64,000 bases of DNA from Acinetobacter sp. ANC 4648 (GTDB taxonomy: Bacteria; Pseudomonadota; Gammaproteobacteria; Pseudomonadales; Moraxellaceae), in assembly GCF_002135345.1 (NCBI RefSeq), contig NZ_NEGI01000003.1, forward strand, positions 124,001 through 188,000, read 5' to 3'. The position numbers and the translations under genes were made by a program. A model generated the notes under the pieces. The model was given only the letters and a program-made list of their open reading frames with translations, made no database searches and was not told the DNA's origin. Positions 1 to 7,781 of this stretch are shown here, in pieces. Positions within the stretch are counted from its first letter, which is position 1. Each line of letters starts with the position of its first letter.

Positions 1-2
1 CT

Positions 3-101
3 TCTGAATTAATTGATTTACAGTCAATGACCGTCCAACTTAATACGAGCGAACTCATCATCACTTCAACTGCAAAAATGAAGGTATCAAAATTTTATTA
101 G
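3..101 (+). CDS. 3' end of an unidentified gene (partial)
   Basis: One frame is open from the left edge to a TAG stop at 99-101, giving about 32 residues that end in KMKVSKFY. The other two forward frames stop within the first 12 bases. I do not recognise the family. It could be the tail of a gene that lies mostly outside the window, or a chance open frame. Confidence 0.3.
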   Translation, partial: SELIDLQSMTVQLNTSELIITSTAKMKVSKFY

Positions 102-219
102 TTTTATGCTAAACAACAGCAGTCATCATTATTAGAAATTTCTAGGCTGACTAGAAACTGAAGTTCAGCTTTATCAATCGCAGACTGAGTTTATCCGTTC
201 TTAAATATCACTTATGAAT

Positions 220-558
220 TTAGCTCATTGCCGTTGCTGTCAAACCAATGTAGCGATACATTCCTTCTACACCTAAATCTGCCTGATAAATTACGTAATC
301 AGGAAAACTAGCTTGCGAAATCTCATGCCAGATATTCATGCTTTCATCATCATGCGCATGAATTTCATCTACTGTTCGTTGCATACTCGCCTCATACGCA
401 TCTGAAATGTATTCAAAGCCCAAATCCATAGCAATAAACAAAGTATGTGCACATGGTTGAATATATTGTTCTTGAGACCAATCAAGAACATCTTGCTGAC
501 AATAAGGGCATGTTACATTTACTTGATTTTTTTCAAGTTGAATTAGTTGAAAAGACAT
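220..558 (-). CDS. Hypothetical protein with a possible zinc-ribbon start
   Basis: A 112-residue protein with no signal peptide or membrane segment. The N-terminal part carries a CPYC pair (about residues 17-20) and a C-A-H pair about 15 residues later, which could make a one-zinc knuckle. The rest is acidic (DEIHAHDDES) and aromatic, without a motif I can name. ATG start with a weak AAAGA upstream. It is transcribed away from the HD-domain gene to its right, with about 100 bp of AT-rich divergent spacer. The ligand spacing is suggestive only. It reads like a small conserved cytoplasmic protein of unknown role. Confidence 0.7.
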   Translation of the reverse strand: MSFQLIQLEKNQVNVTCPYCQQDVLDWSQEQYIQPCAHTLFIAMDLGFEYISDAYEASMQRTVDEIHAHDDESMNIWHEISQASFPDYVIYQADLGVEGMYRYIGLTATAMS

Positions 559-659
559 ATTCTTTGGAACAAAATAAAAGGATATTTTAAACGAGTCAAA
601 AAAATTTAAATACTGGTTTAAATTTCTTTAAAGTAATAATTTTTATAAAGAAGACAAAA

Positions 660-1088
660 ATGATCTCAATAATTGAAAAAGCAATTGCTTTAGCTGCACA
701 AAAACATGCAGGACAGGTGGACAAAGGTAATCAGCCCTATATTTTTCATCCACTTCGACTGATGCTCAAAATGAAAACACCTGAACAGCAAATTGTTGCT
801 GTGCTGCATGATATTTTAGAAGATACAGATACTACTGTGGTTGATCTAATTTCACTGGGTTTTAGCCAAGAAGTCATTGAGGCAATTCAAGCACTGACTA
901 AAAAAGATGATGAATCTCGAGTTGAAGCAGCATATAGAGCAGTAAAGAACCCCATTGCACGTGCCGTTAAACTGGTGGATATTGCTGATAATATGGATTT
1001 AACTCGTATTCCACAGCCATCTGCAAATGATTTATTAAGATTAGAAGAATACAAACATGTGCAACAGATCTTGCTATCAGGTACTTGA
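660..1088 (+). CDS. Small HD-domain protein, ppGpp hydrolase-like (Mesh1/RelA-SpoT type)
   Basis: A 142-residue protein resembling only the hydrolase domain of RelA/SpoT enzymes. Metal-binding positions are visible: H16 in AQKHAGQ, H30 in FHPLRL, the HD pair at 50-51 followed by ILED, and a late D in KLVDIADNM, which matches the SpoT K-L-A-D-R-x-x-N region. There is no synthetase, TGS or ACT domain, so this is a stand-alone form. Mesh1-type small alarmone hydrolases are usually about 180 residues, so it is short. SD-like AAAGAAG precedes the ATG. Inference: hydrolysis of (p)ppGpp or a related 3'-pyrophosphorylated nucleotide. A different phosphohydrolase substrate is possible. Confidence 0.75.
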   Translation: MISIIEKAIALAAQKHAGQVDKGNQPYIFHPLRLMLKMKTPEQQIVAVLHDILEDTDTTVVDLISLGFSQEVIEAIQALTKKDDESRVEAAYRAVKNPIARAVKLVDIADNMDLTRIPQPSANDLLRLEEYKHVQQILLSGT

Positions 1089-1170
1089 AACAATAAAACA
1101 AGATCTAAATTGACAAAATACAACAAAGTATCTTTACAATGCGGGCTTGTTGCATTAATGGAATGTTTTT

Positions 1171-2070
1171 ATGCTCACCGATTTAGATGATTTTTACTGC
1201 TTTGCACTGGTTGTTGAACACGGTGGATTTAGTGCTGCAGAGCGAGCAACCGATATTCCAAAATCCAAATTAAGTCGCCGCGTCTATCATTTAGAAGAAA
1301 ACTTAGGTGTACGACTTATTCAACGAAGTTCCAGACACTTTGCCGTTACTGATATTGGTATGAATATTTATCGTCATGCGCAAGTGATGATGAATGCTGC
1401 ACAGTCTGCACATGATTTAGTTGATCATTTAAGTGAACAACCTCGTGGTGTTATTAAAGTCAGCTTACCTGTTTCTATTGCACAAAATGAAATGGCAAAA
1501 ATTTTACCCGCTTTTTTAAAAACATATCCTGAAATTAAAGTGCAACTATTGGTTAGTAATCGTCGTGTGGATATTATCAATGAAGGAATTGATATTGCAC
1601 TCCGTGTTCGTGCCAATTTAGATGATGATCCAAGCTTAGTACTGCGAAAATTTGAAAATATCGAACAGCATTTATTTGCCAGTCAAGCCTATCTAAATGA
1701 GTATGGCATGCTCAAAACCCCAGAAGATTTAACTGAACATCGAATTTTAAGTATGGTTGATGAGCATCTAGATCAACAAATGATTTTGCATGATGATCAA
1801 AATCTTCAGAAAAAAATTAAAATCAATCCTGTGGTCATGGGCTCTGATCTAATGATGCTGGCTAAAATGGCCAGTCAAAACTGTGGTATTGCTCTCTTAC
1901 CAGATACCATTGCCTGTGATTATATTAAATCGGGTGAGTTGGTACGTGTACTCCCCGAATGGAAAGCACCACATGGTATTTTCCATGCGGTATATCCCTC
2001 ACGTCGTGGCTTACTCCCCGCAGTACGCGTGTTTATTGATTACTTGGTCGAACATTTAACCAAAAGATAG
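1171..2070 (+). CDS. LysR family transcriptional regulator
   Basis: 299 residues, the usual LysR length. The N-terminal winged helix-turn-helix (about residues 1-60) shows the typical F-A-L-V-V-E-H-G-G-F-S-A-A-E pattern followed by SKLSRRVYHLEENLGVRL. The remainder fits the periplasmic-binding-like effector domain. It resembles the DhcR/AaeR-like subgroup that often regulates adjacent genes, but the neighbours give no clear target: the HD-domain gene lies 83 bp upstream and trmA downstream on the same strand. Start ATG with GGAATG upstream. Effector and regulon cannot be told from the sequence. Confidence 0.88.
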   Translation: MLTDLDDFYCFALVVEHGGFSAAERATDIPKSKLSRRVYHLEENLGVRLIQRSSRHFAVTDIGMNIYRHAQVMMNAAQSAHDLVDHLSEQPRGVIKVSLPVSIAQNEMAKILPAFLKTYPEIKVQLLVSNRRVDIINEGIDIALRVRANLDDDPSLVLRKFENIEQHLFASQAYLNEYGMLKTPEDLTEHRILSMVDEHLDQQMILHDDQNLQKKIKINPVVMGSDLMMLAKMASQNCGIALLPDTIACDYIKSGELVRVLPEWKAPHGIFHAVYPSRRGLLPAVRVFIDYLVEHLTKR

Positions 2071-2197
2071 TTTTTATATATTTTATAAAAATCTATTGAT
2101 AGGGTTTAATCGCTAGAATGGGCATTTATAAATTGTCCATTTCTCCCAATTTTTGATACCATCCATGCTTGCTTTGTCTTCGTACTTTTGACTTTTT

Positions 2198-3283
2198 ATG
2201 ACTTCATCTTATCAACAACAGCTTGATGCCAAAATTGAACGTATTCGTACCCAATTTGCCGAGTTTAATCCACCTGAATTAGAAGTATTTGAATCGCCTG
2301 AACAAAATTTTCGTATGCGCGCAGAATTTCGAATCTGGCATACAGAAGATGATATGTTTTATGCGATGTTCGAACGCAGTGAAGATGGCACACAGAAGAC
2401 TGTTGTCCGTATAGATGAATTCCCTATTGCAGATCAAAGCATTAATCAACTGATGCCAGTTTTACTCAAGGAGCTTAAAAGTAATCCGATCCTTGAAAAA
2501 CGATTATTTGAAGTTCATTTTCTCGCGACATTAAAAGGCGAAATATTGGTTTCCTTAATTTATCATCGTAAATTAGATGAAGAATGGGAACCGATAGCCA
2601 AACAACTAGCAGATAAGCTCAATATTAAATTGATTGGTCGTAGTCGCGGTCAAAAATTTGTAATCAGTGATGAATTCGTAGTTGAAGAACTGCAAGTTTT
2701 TGATCGTACATTTAAATATCAACAAATTGAAAGTAGCTTTACACAGCCTAATGCACATGTCTGCCAAAAGATGCTGGAATGGGCGTGTAATGCCGCTGAA
2801 ACGACGCAAAAAGATTTATTAGAATTGTATTGTGGTAATGGCAATTTTACATTGCCTTTATCCCTTAAATTCAATCGTGTACTTGCGACAGAGCTAGCTA
2901 AACCATCGGTTTATGCAGCACAATGGAATATCGAACAAAATCAAATTAAAAATATTCAAGTTGCACGTCTGTCTGCTGAAGATTTCACCCAAGCATATAA
3001 CGGTATTCGTGAATTCCGTCGCTTGCAAGAAGCAGACATTGATATTCAAAGTTATGATTTTGACACCGTCTTTGTCGATCCACCTCGTGCAGGTATTGAC
3101 GACGATACTTTAAAATTACTACAAGGTTTTAAGCGAATTATTTATATTTCATGTAATCCTGATACCTTACATGACAACCTCAAAACATTATTACAAACAC
3201 ATAAAATTCAAAAATTTGCGATGTTTGATCAATTCCCATACACGCACCATGTTGAATCTGGTGTGCTTTTACAAAAGATTTAA
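2198..3283 (+). CDS. trmA: tRNA (uracil-5-)-methyltransferase TrmA
   Basis: Makes 5-methyluridine at position 54 of the tRNA T-loop using S-adenosylmethionine. 361 residues, close to the 366 of the E. coli enzyme. The SAM-binding motif [14 protein letters not shown] is at about 207-220, the DPPRAG motif at about 294, the catalytic-cysteine motif SCNP at about 318, and the C-terminal HHVESG with the general-base glutamate at about 350. The N-terminus has the characteristic Q-x-x-D-A-K start and [10 protein letters not shown] segment. A strong hairpin terminator follows the stop. Monocistronic in appearance. Confidence 0.97.
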   Translation: MTSSYQQQLDAKIERIRTQFAEFNPPELEVFESPEQNFRMRAEFRIWHTEDDMFYAMFERSEDGTQKTVVRIDEFPIADQSINQLMPVLLKELKSNPILEKRLFEVHFLATLKGEILVSLIYHRKLDEEWEPIAKQLADKLNIKLIGRSRGQKFVISDEFVVEELQVFDRTFKYQQIESSFTQPNAHVCQKMLEWACNAAETTQKDLLELYCGNGNFTLPLSLKFNRVLATELAKPSVYAAQWNIEQNQIKNIQVARLSAEDFTQAYNGIREFRRLQEADIDIQSYDFDTVFVDPPRAGIDDDTLKLLQGFKRIIYISCNPDTLHDNLKTLLQTHKIQKFAMFDQFPYTHHVESGVLLQKI

Positions 3284-3306
3284 ACAATTTATTTCAGCTT
3301 TATAAT

Positions 3307-3332
3307 GGACTACATTCATGTAGTCCTTTTTT
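3307..3332 (+). terminator. Rho-independent terminator of trmA
   Basis: An 8-bp perfect stem (GGACTACA / TGTAGTCC) with a four-base TTCA loop, followed directly by six T residues, 24 bases after the trmA stop. Confidence 0.9.
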
Positions 3333-3527
3333 ATTTATATTTTTTTGTATGATTAATCATATAGTTATAATTTATCAAGTTCTACTACTGTCATAATTTC
3401 GTTAAACTTAGCTGTTATTATCGATATTTTTACTTATAAATTGAGAGTTACATCACCTTCTCATACTTGAATTTTATTTTAAAACGACTATATTTCGAAC
3501 TATGTTAGGTTGTATATGAAAGGCTCT

Positions 3528-3755
3528 ATGAGTTTTTGGCAAAAGCTGTTTATGGCAAATCAACAGCAGAACGAGCAAAAAAACCAAATTGCTTGTGTTG
3601 AAAATGATTGCTCTTGTAAGTCTAATGATCAACTTCTTTCGGCACTATTGAAAGCGCAAGATGAAGATGTGATCGTTGGGATTAAAAAGGTCCTGATGTC
3701 GCGAGGCTATAGCCGCAAAGAGTTAAACCAACTACAGCATCCACCTATTCAATAG
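3528..3755 (+). CDS. Small hypothetical protein with clustered cysteines
   Basis: About 75 residues starting MSFWQKLFMA. I prefer this ATG over the in-frame TTG at 3510 and ATG at 3516 because AAAGG lies five bases before it and the product then starts compactly. The middle has a C-x6-C-x-C cluster (IACVENDCSC), followed by a predicted helical acidic segment and RGYSRKELNQL, which looks like a short DNA- or protein-binding helical end. No signal peptide. I do not recognise the family. A terminator follows the stop, which supports a real short transcription unit. Confidence 0.6.
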   Translation: MSFWQKLFMANQQQNEQKNQIACVENDCSCKSNDQLLSALLKAQDEDVIVGIKKVLMSRGYSRKELNQLQHPPIQ

Positions 3756-4156
3756 TCATGGATGATCATGAAAAGGCATTTAGTTCAACTAAGTGCCTTT
3801 TTTAATGATGATACATCCTTATCTGCTTTATAGTAAAAAGCAAAGACCCCATCTAGTAAAACTTAGCCAAAGTTTATATGTAGGCAATTTTTATTTAGAT
3901 GGTTATCACAATATTAATGGACTACAAAACCTAGGTTTGGGAATCAATGAGCTAAAAACATATATTAATTTAAAAAAGTAATCTATTTGAATGCTTAAAC
4001 AGCATATATGCTCAAAATCTAACTCGATATACCTGTATAAAAATAAAAATGCATACCTTACTAATTGGATAACAATCAAACATACATTGAGAATAACTTT
4101 ATCATCAAAATTCTCTGTTATGATTGAGCAACCTACAATAAATTAAAGAGTTATAT
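3756..4156. other. Intergenic region, 401 bp
   Basis: Holds the terminator at 3771-3803 and otherwise AT-rich sequence. A 62-codon open frame here begins inside the terminator stem and has no ribosome binding site, so I do not call it. The promoter of the small lipoprotein gene presumably lies near the right end. Confidence 0.6.
3771..3803 (+). terminator. Rho-independent terminator
   Basis: Stem of about 13 bp with one G-T wobble (AAAAGGCATTTAG against CTAAGTGCCTTTT), a short loop and a run of T, starting 16 bases after the stop of the small Cys-containing gene. Confidence 0.85.
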
Positions 4157-4402
4157 ATGAAAAAACTATTATTACTAACCATTTCTAGCCTATGTCTTGG
4201 TCTTACTGCATGTAGTAATATGCCAAAGGAATGTGAACAATCTTGGAAACATATGGAAGATTTAGCCAAACAAAGTGGTATTCCAGCAGATGCGATCAAA
4301 GCTCAGAAAAAACAATTTGAAGAACAAATTAAAAAAATGCCTAAAGATCAAGCAATACAAGCCTGTCAAGCACAAAACTCTGTTTTTGGAACAGTCAAAT
4401 AA
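4157..4402 (+). CDS. Small lipoprotein (DUF5339-like)
   Basis: 81 residues with a type II signal peptide: MKKLLLLTISSLCLGL and lipobox LTAC, giving lipidated Cys19 or so. The mature part is about 62 residues, highly charged and helical, with two further cysteines (KECEQSW and QACQAQ) that could form a disulfide. Composition and pattern fit the DUF5339 group of small Acinetobacter lipoproteins; that assignment is from memory. The stop codon directly abuts the stop of the converging frame on the other strand, with no room for a separate terminator. Function unknown; probably periplasm-facing and membrane-anchored. Confidence 0.8.
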   Translation: MKKLLLLTISSLCLGLTACSNMPKECEQSWKHMEDLAKQSGIPADAIKAQKKQFEEQIKKMPKDQAIQACQAQNSVFGTVK

Positions 4403-4720
4403 TCAGTTGAAGCCTTGCAAGCTGAAAAGAATATTTTTCTGATCAGCCTTTTGCTTTATTCTTTCAGCGCTCTTTTGGCGATAATCTAAGGTTGCTGGGC
4501 TAATACCCAATAGTCGAGCTGCTTCCCATACATTTTGCTGACTTTTACTCATTGCAGATAAAATAATATCTTGTTCATACCTATCTAAAGAAAAATCTGC
4601 GGTAAATAGTTTATTCAATGTGAGTACTTGAACATAAGATCCTGATTGATGATCAGGTAATAAATTTGTTCGCTGAGAATGATAACGCGAGTTCTTCTTT
4701 GATTTTAGAACTATAAAAAA
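4403..4720 (-). pseudogene. Remnant of a sigma54-activator C-terminus (Fis-type HTH)
   Basis: The frame encodes a Fis/HTH_8 DNA-binding end, D-R-Y-E-Q-D-I-I-L-S-A-M then N-V-W-E-A-A-R-L-L-G-I-S-P-A-T-L-D-Y-R, the usual last domain of NtrC-family activators. The frame stays open upstream to a TGA at 4721-4723, but no ATG or GTG start exists. Only a TTG at about 4618 could start it, giving 71 residues. No AAA+ ATPase or sensor domain is present, and the upstream frame ends 7 bp from the stop of the neighbouring DUF2233 gene. I read it as what remains after a deletion. A very small Fis-like regulator is the alternative. Confidence 0.5.
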
Positions 4721-4727
4721 TCAAAAA

Positions 4728-5474
4728 TCATTGGCATCCGAATTTAGGTTGAATATAGGCAATGATTGGACCTAAATTAAATACTTGATCATTCCTTTGG
4801 GCTTGGGGAATATAAGCACTTGAAATAGAACCGTCTAAGTATAGTGCATTTGTAATTTTTAACTGATCTTTAAAAATTGTCGCAAAAGCATAAAATGTAA
4901 TCGGATCACGACTAATCAAAAAATACAATTGATTGTTTTTCAAACCAACTCCATTTCTAATTTTTAATGAATTTGAATTTTCAACAAATTGAGAGTTTAG
5001 CTTTCCATCAATGACTAGCATTGGGCCAGACTGCGTTGCATATTTTGCTTTAAAGTTCGTATTTTTATAATCTTTAGTCATCTGAATAACTGCCCGTTGA
5101 TTATTCCATGCCAATACTCCGTTGGGCTGCATATAAAAATTACCAAAAGCTTTTTTTTCATTCAATGAAGTCTGCTGCCTTGAATCTTCAATATATAAAC
5201 CAACAGGTGAAAAGTCGGCATGATACATGCCTGCATTCATCGCAAAATGCATTTTTTCACAAGGCTTCAAACTATTTTGGATAGCTAAAAAGTGATAATA
5301 TGGATGACCTTTTGGATTATTTAACCGTAACGTTAAGTCTTGCAACTGTACAACTTTGATCACATCAACTTCATTTTTTTCAGTTTTAATCTTTTGATAT
5401 TCTACATCTGCAAAACTAATAGATGCTGCAGATACAGTTACCACAAAGATCATACCCAATTCTGCTAACTTCAT
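4728..5474 (-). CDS. Phosphodiester glycosidase family protein (DUF2233/NAGPA)
   Basis: 248 residues. N-terminal signal peptide (about 1-22, ending S-I-S-F-A before DVEY), so probably periplasmic. Family features are visible in order: the MNAGMYHADFSPVGLYIEDS segment at about 80-98, F-G-N-F-Y-M-Q-P-N-G-V, the T-Q-S-G-P-M-L-V-I-D-G segment at about 148-158, I-R-N-G-V-G, and a closing Y-L-D-G-S-I-S-S-A-Y. Relatives include the enzyme that uncovers mannose-6-phosphate on lysosomal proteins. Bacterial members are thought to cleave sugar phosphodiester or act on exopolysaccharide, but the substrate here is unknown. Transcribed alone, running into a degraded regulator fragment. Confidence 0.88.
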   Translation of the reverse strand: MKLAELGMIFVVTVSAASISFADVEYQKIKTEKNEVDVIKVVQLQDLTLRLNNPKGHPYYHFLAIQNSLKPCEKMHFAMNAGMYHADFSPVGLYIEDSRQQTSLNEKKAFGNFYMQPNGVLAWNNQRAVIQMTKDYKNTNFKAKYATQSGPMLVIDGKLNSQFVENSNSLKIRNGVGLKNNQLYFLISRDPITFYAFATIFKDQLKITNALYLDGSISSAYIPQAQRNDQVFNLGPIIAYIQPKFGCQ

Positions 5475-5673
5475 TTTTATTCATTCTACTTGGCTCTTAA
5501 TTAATACTTTATAGCAAAAATAATCACCACTTAAATATCATTACTGCATCCCACTTTTTTATGATTTCTTTACTTGAACCACATATAAAAGGAGCACCTT
5601 GTTATCATTTTAGCTATAATCAAAGTTCTTTCAATAAAAAGACATCTGTACAATTTATTGGAACTCAATAACC

Positions 5674-6207
5674 ATGTTAGAAAGTTCAAAGAAATACCAT
5701 TTAGGATCACACTTAATCGTTTATCATTTTGGCTATAGTCATCATGGAATTTACGCGGGCAAAGGTCGAGTGATCCACTACTCTGGGTTTGCGCATTTCT
5801 TTAAAAAGCAACCCATAGAGATCACGTCCATTGAAAAATTTTCTCGTGGCAAAAAAATCATCATCCGCCACTATGAACACTCAAAATATAAACATCGTGC
5901 AGTTGTGCGACGTATGCGCTCACGTATGCATGAAAATAATTACCATTTAATTATTAATAATTGCGAACATTTATGTAGCTGGGCGATTACTGGAGTTGAA
6001 AGTAGCCCGCAAGTTATGAAAATGATGGGACGCTTAACGACTATTGGTTATATTAGTTCAATCATGAGTTATATGAATGGTTTATTTCTAACTCTTGCAA
6101 CGGCATGTTTTGCTTTGGTGTTCTATATAAAAATAAAACTTAAAAGCCAAGCAAAAATGCAAATTCCAACTTATTTATCCTTACGTGATCGACAACAGAA
6201 AAAATAG
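5674..6207 (+). CDS. LRAT-fold (NlpC/P60-like) protein with C-terminal membrane segment
   Basis: 177 residues. The first 110 residues match the lecithin:retinol acyltransferase fold: a Y-S-H-H-G-I-Y-A-G-K-G-R-V-I-H-Y-S-G block with the catalytic histidine, then N-N-C-E-H-L-C with the catalytic cysteine at about residue 96. This family acts by a Cys-His thiol mechanism as acyltransferase, phospholipase or peptidase. A hydrophobic span at about 137-155 (F-L-T-L-A-T-A-C-F-A-L-V-F-Y-I) and a basic tail suggest tail anchoring with the enzyme in the cytoplasm. No signal peptide. Monocistronic. Substrate unknown; lipid remodelling or defence-like roles are both possible. Confidence 0.8.
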   Translation: MLESSKKYHLGSHLIVYHFGYSHHGIYAGKGRVIHYSGFAHFFKKQPIEITSIEKFSRGKKIIIRHYEHSKYKHRAVVRRMRSRMHENNYHLIINNCEHLCSWAITGVESSPQVMKMMGRLTTIGYISSIMSYMNGLFLTLATACFALVFYIKIKLKSQAKMQIPTYLSLRDRQQKK

Positions 6208-6293
6208 TGCTGCTGATGACTCTTTGGATATACAGACTAAAATCATTTATTCGCTTCAATTGAGCACCTACAAAAATATAAGATTCAGGCTTT

Positions 6294-7769
6294 CTAATCC
6301 CACCCCCCCCCCATTGAGCTGATTAAATTGACCGTTGTTACATATTGACGACTACGTATTGACCAAACACTACTTTGCGCAGTAATACGGGCATTCTGGG
6401 CCGTTAACACATTCAAATAAGCTACAATTCCTGCTCTATACTGATTCATTGTCGTTTTTTCAGCACGACTTGCAGCCTGTAAACTTTGCTGCTGTTGATT
6501 TACCTGTTGTGACAATAAATATTGTGCTGCGATATTATCTTCTACATTTTGAATCGCCGATAAAATGGTTTGTTTGTATTGTGCCGCAGATGCAGCATAA
6601 GCTGCACGAGCCTGTGCAGTTTGTGCTTTTCTTAATCCTCCATCCAATATAGTCGATGCCAACACAGGTCCAACTGACCAGACTAAATTTGAAGCATTTA
6701 GCAGGTGGCTAAATTGATTGCTTTTAAAACCGATATTTCCACCCAAACTAAAATCAGGGAAAAAGGCTAACCGAGCCACACCAACTTGTGCATTTGCGGC
6801 AGCCATAGTCCGTTCAGCAGAAGCAATATCAGGTCTTCTTTGTAAAATACTTGAAGGAAGTGAGCTGGGTATTTGCGGTAAAGCCGGTAATTGCTGCGGA
6901 ATTTGTAATTGTAATTGATCTTGTGGTTGAGCAATCAGCATTGCAATAATGTGTTGCAATTGTACTTGTGACAATTGCATATCTGTATAACTGGCTAAGG
7001 CAGCCTGATATTGGCTTTGTGCCTGATCAACAATCGTTGAGGCAACAATCCCCGCATTATATTGATTTTGAGTCAGTGTTAAAGACTTTTTCAAGTTATC
7101 GATACTCTCTTTTTGAGATTGTAACTGAAAGCCTTGTACTACCCATTGTAAATAGTTTGATACCAACTGCGATTGCATGCTTAAACGAATATTATTTAAA
7201 TCTGCCTGACTAGCTTCGGCTTTATCTTGATTAACCAAAATATTTTGACGGACTTTACCCCACAAGTCAGGTTCCCAGCTTACTGTTGCATCCACCCCAT
7301 ATTCAGTAGAAATAGCTCTAGAACTATTAACCGAAGCACTCCCAGAATTTGCCCGCGTCATCGAAGCATTGCCTGCGAGTGTTGGGAATAATCCAGCGCG
7401 GGACTGCTCAATTAAAGCTAGAGCTTGCCGATACTGTGCTTGATACTGCGCAATTGAAGCATTTTGACGATTTAATTGATCAACCAATTGATTAAGCTGC
7501 GGATCACTAAAGATTTGCCACCATTCGCCTTTAGGTAAACTATCGCTTGGATTTGCGATTTTCCAATCCTGAGTTTCCCATTTTTTATGTTCTATGCCTA
7601 AACCATATTGACTAGGTGAAGATAAATTTTGTCCGATATTTACCGAAGGTGTCTCTTCAGGCTTAATCATTTGGCAGCCTGAAAAACCCATTATGAATAG
7701 CACAGCTAAACTGCTGACATTTGAAAAATAAAGTATTTTAATTTTTTTTGAGTGACTTTTTTGCATCAT
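6294..7769 (-). CDS. RND efflux outer-membrane factor, NodT/OprM-type lipoprotein
   Basis: 491 residues. Signal peptide with lipobox F-S-G-C at about residue 32, so a lipid-anchored outer-membrane channel. Two repeated outer-membrane-efflux (OEP) domains follow, with typical markers: P-K-G-E-W-W-Q-I-F-S-D-P-Q-L-N-Q-L, V-S-W-E-P-D-L-W-G-K-V-R, and S-S-I-L-Q-R-R-P-D-I-A-S-A-E-R. Last gene of the mdtA-B-C efflux operon; AAGGAAA follows the pump stop and precedes the ATG. It supplies the pump with a dedicated exit duct, as OpmB does for MuxABC. The final codons M-G-G-G-W-D are encoded by a run of ten G, where slippage would replace the terminus. Confidence 0.93.
   Translation of the reverse strand: MMQKSHSKKIKILYFSNVSSLAVLFIMGFSGCQMIKPEETPSVNIGQNLSSPSQYGLGIEHKKWETQDWKIANPSDSLPKGEWWQIFSDPQLNQLVDQLNRQNASIAQYQAQYRQALALIEQSRAGLFPTLAGNASMTRANSGSASVNSSRAISTEYGVDATVSWEPDLWGKVRQNILVNQDKAEASQADLNNIRLSMQSQLVSNYLQWVVQGFQLQSQKESIDNLKKSLTLTQNQYNAGIVASTIVDQAQSQYQAALASYTDMQLSQVQLQHIIAMLIAQPQDQLQLQIPQQLPALPQIPSSLPSSILQRRPDIASAERTMAAANAQVGVARLAFFPDFSLGGNIGFKSNQFSHLLNASNLVWSVGPVLASTILDGGLRKAQTAQARAAYAASAAQYKQTILSAIQNVEDNIAAQYLLSQQVNQQQQSLQAASRAEKTTMNQYRAGIVAYLNVLTAQNARITAQSSVWSIRSRQYVTTVNLISSMGGGWD
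6303..6312 (-). repeat. Homopolymeric tract: ten C on +, ten G in the sense strand
   Basis: The tract lies within the last nine codons of the outer-membrane-factor gene. With ten G the gene reads S-M-G-G-G-W-D-stop. With eleven the end changes to a short different tail. With nine the frame runs on for roughly sixty codons into the intergenic region and the antisense of the LRAT gene. Confidence 0.9.
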
Positions 7770-7781
7770 ATTTTCCTTATT

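Noticed and set aside
3793..3981. 62-codon plus-strand open frame after the small Cys protein
   Set aside because: It starts inside a terminator stem, has no ribosome binding site and no recognisable sequence.
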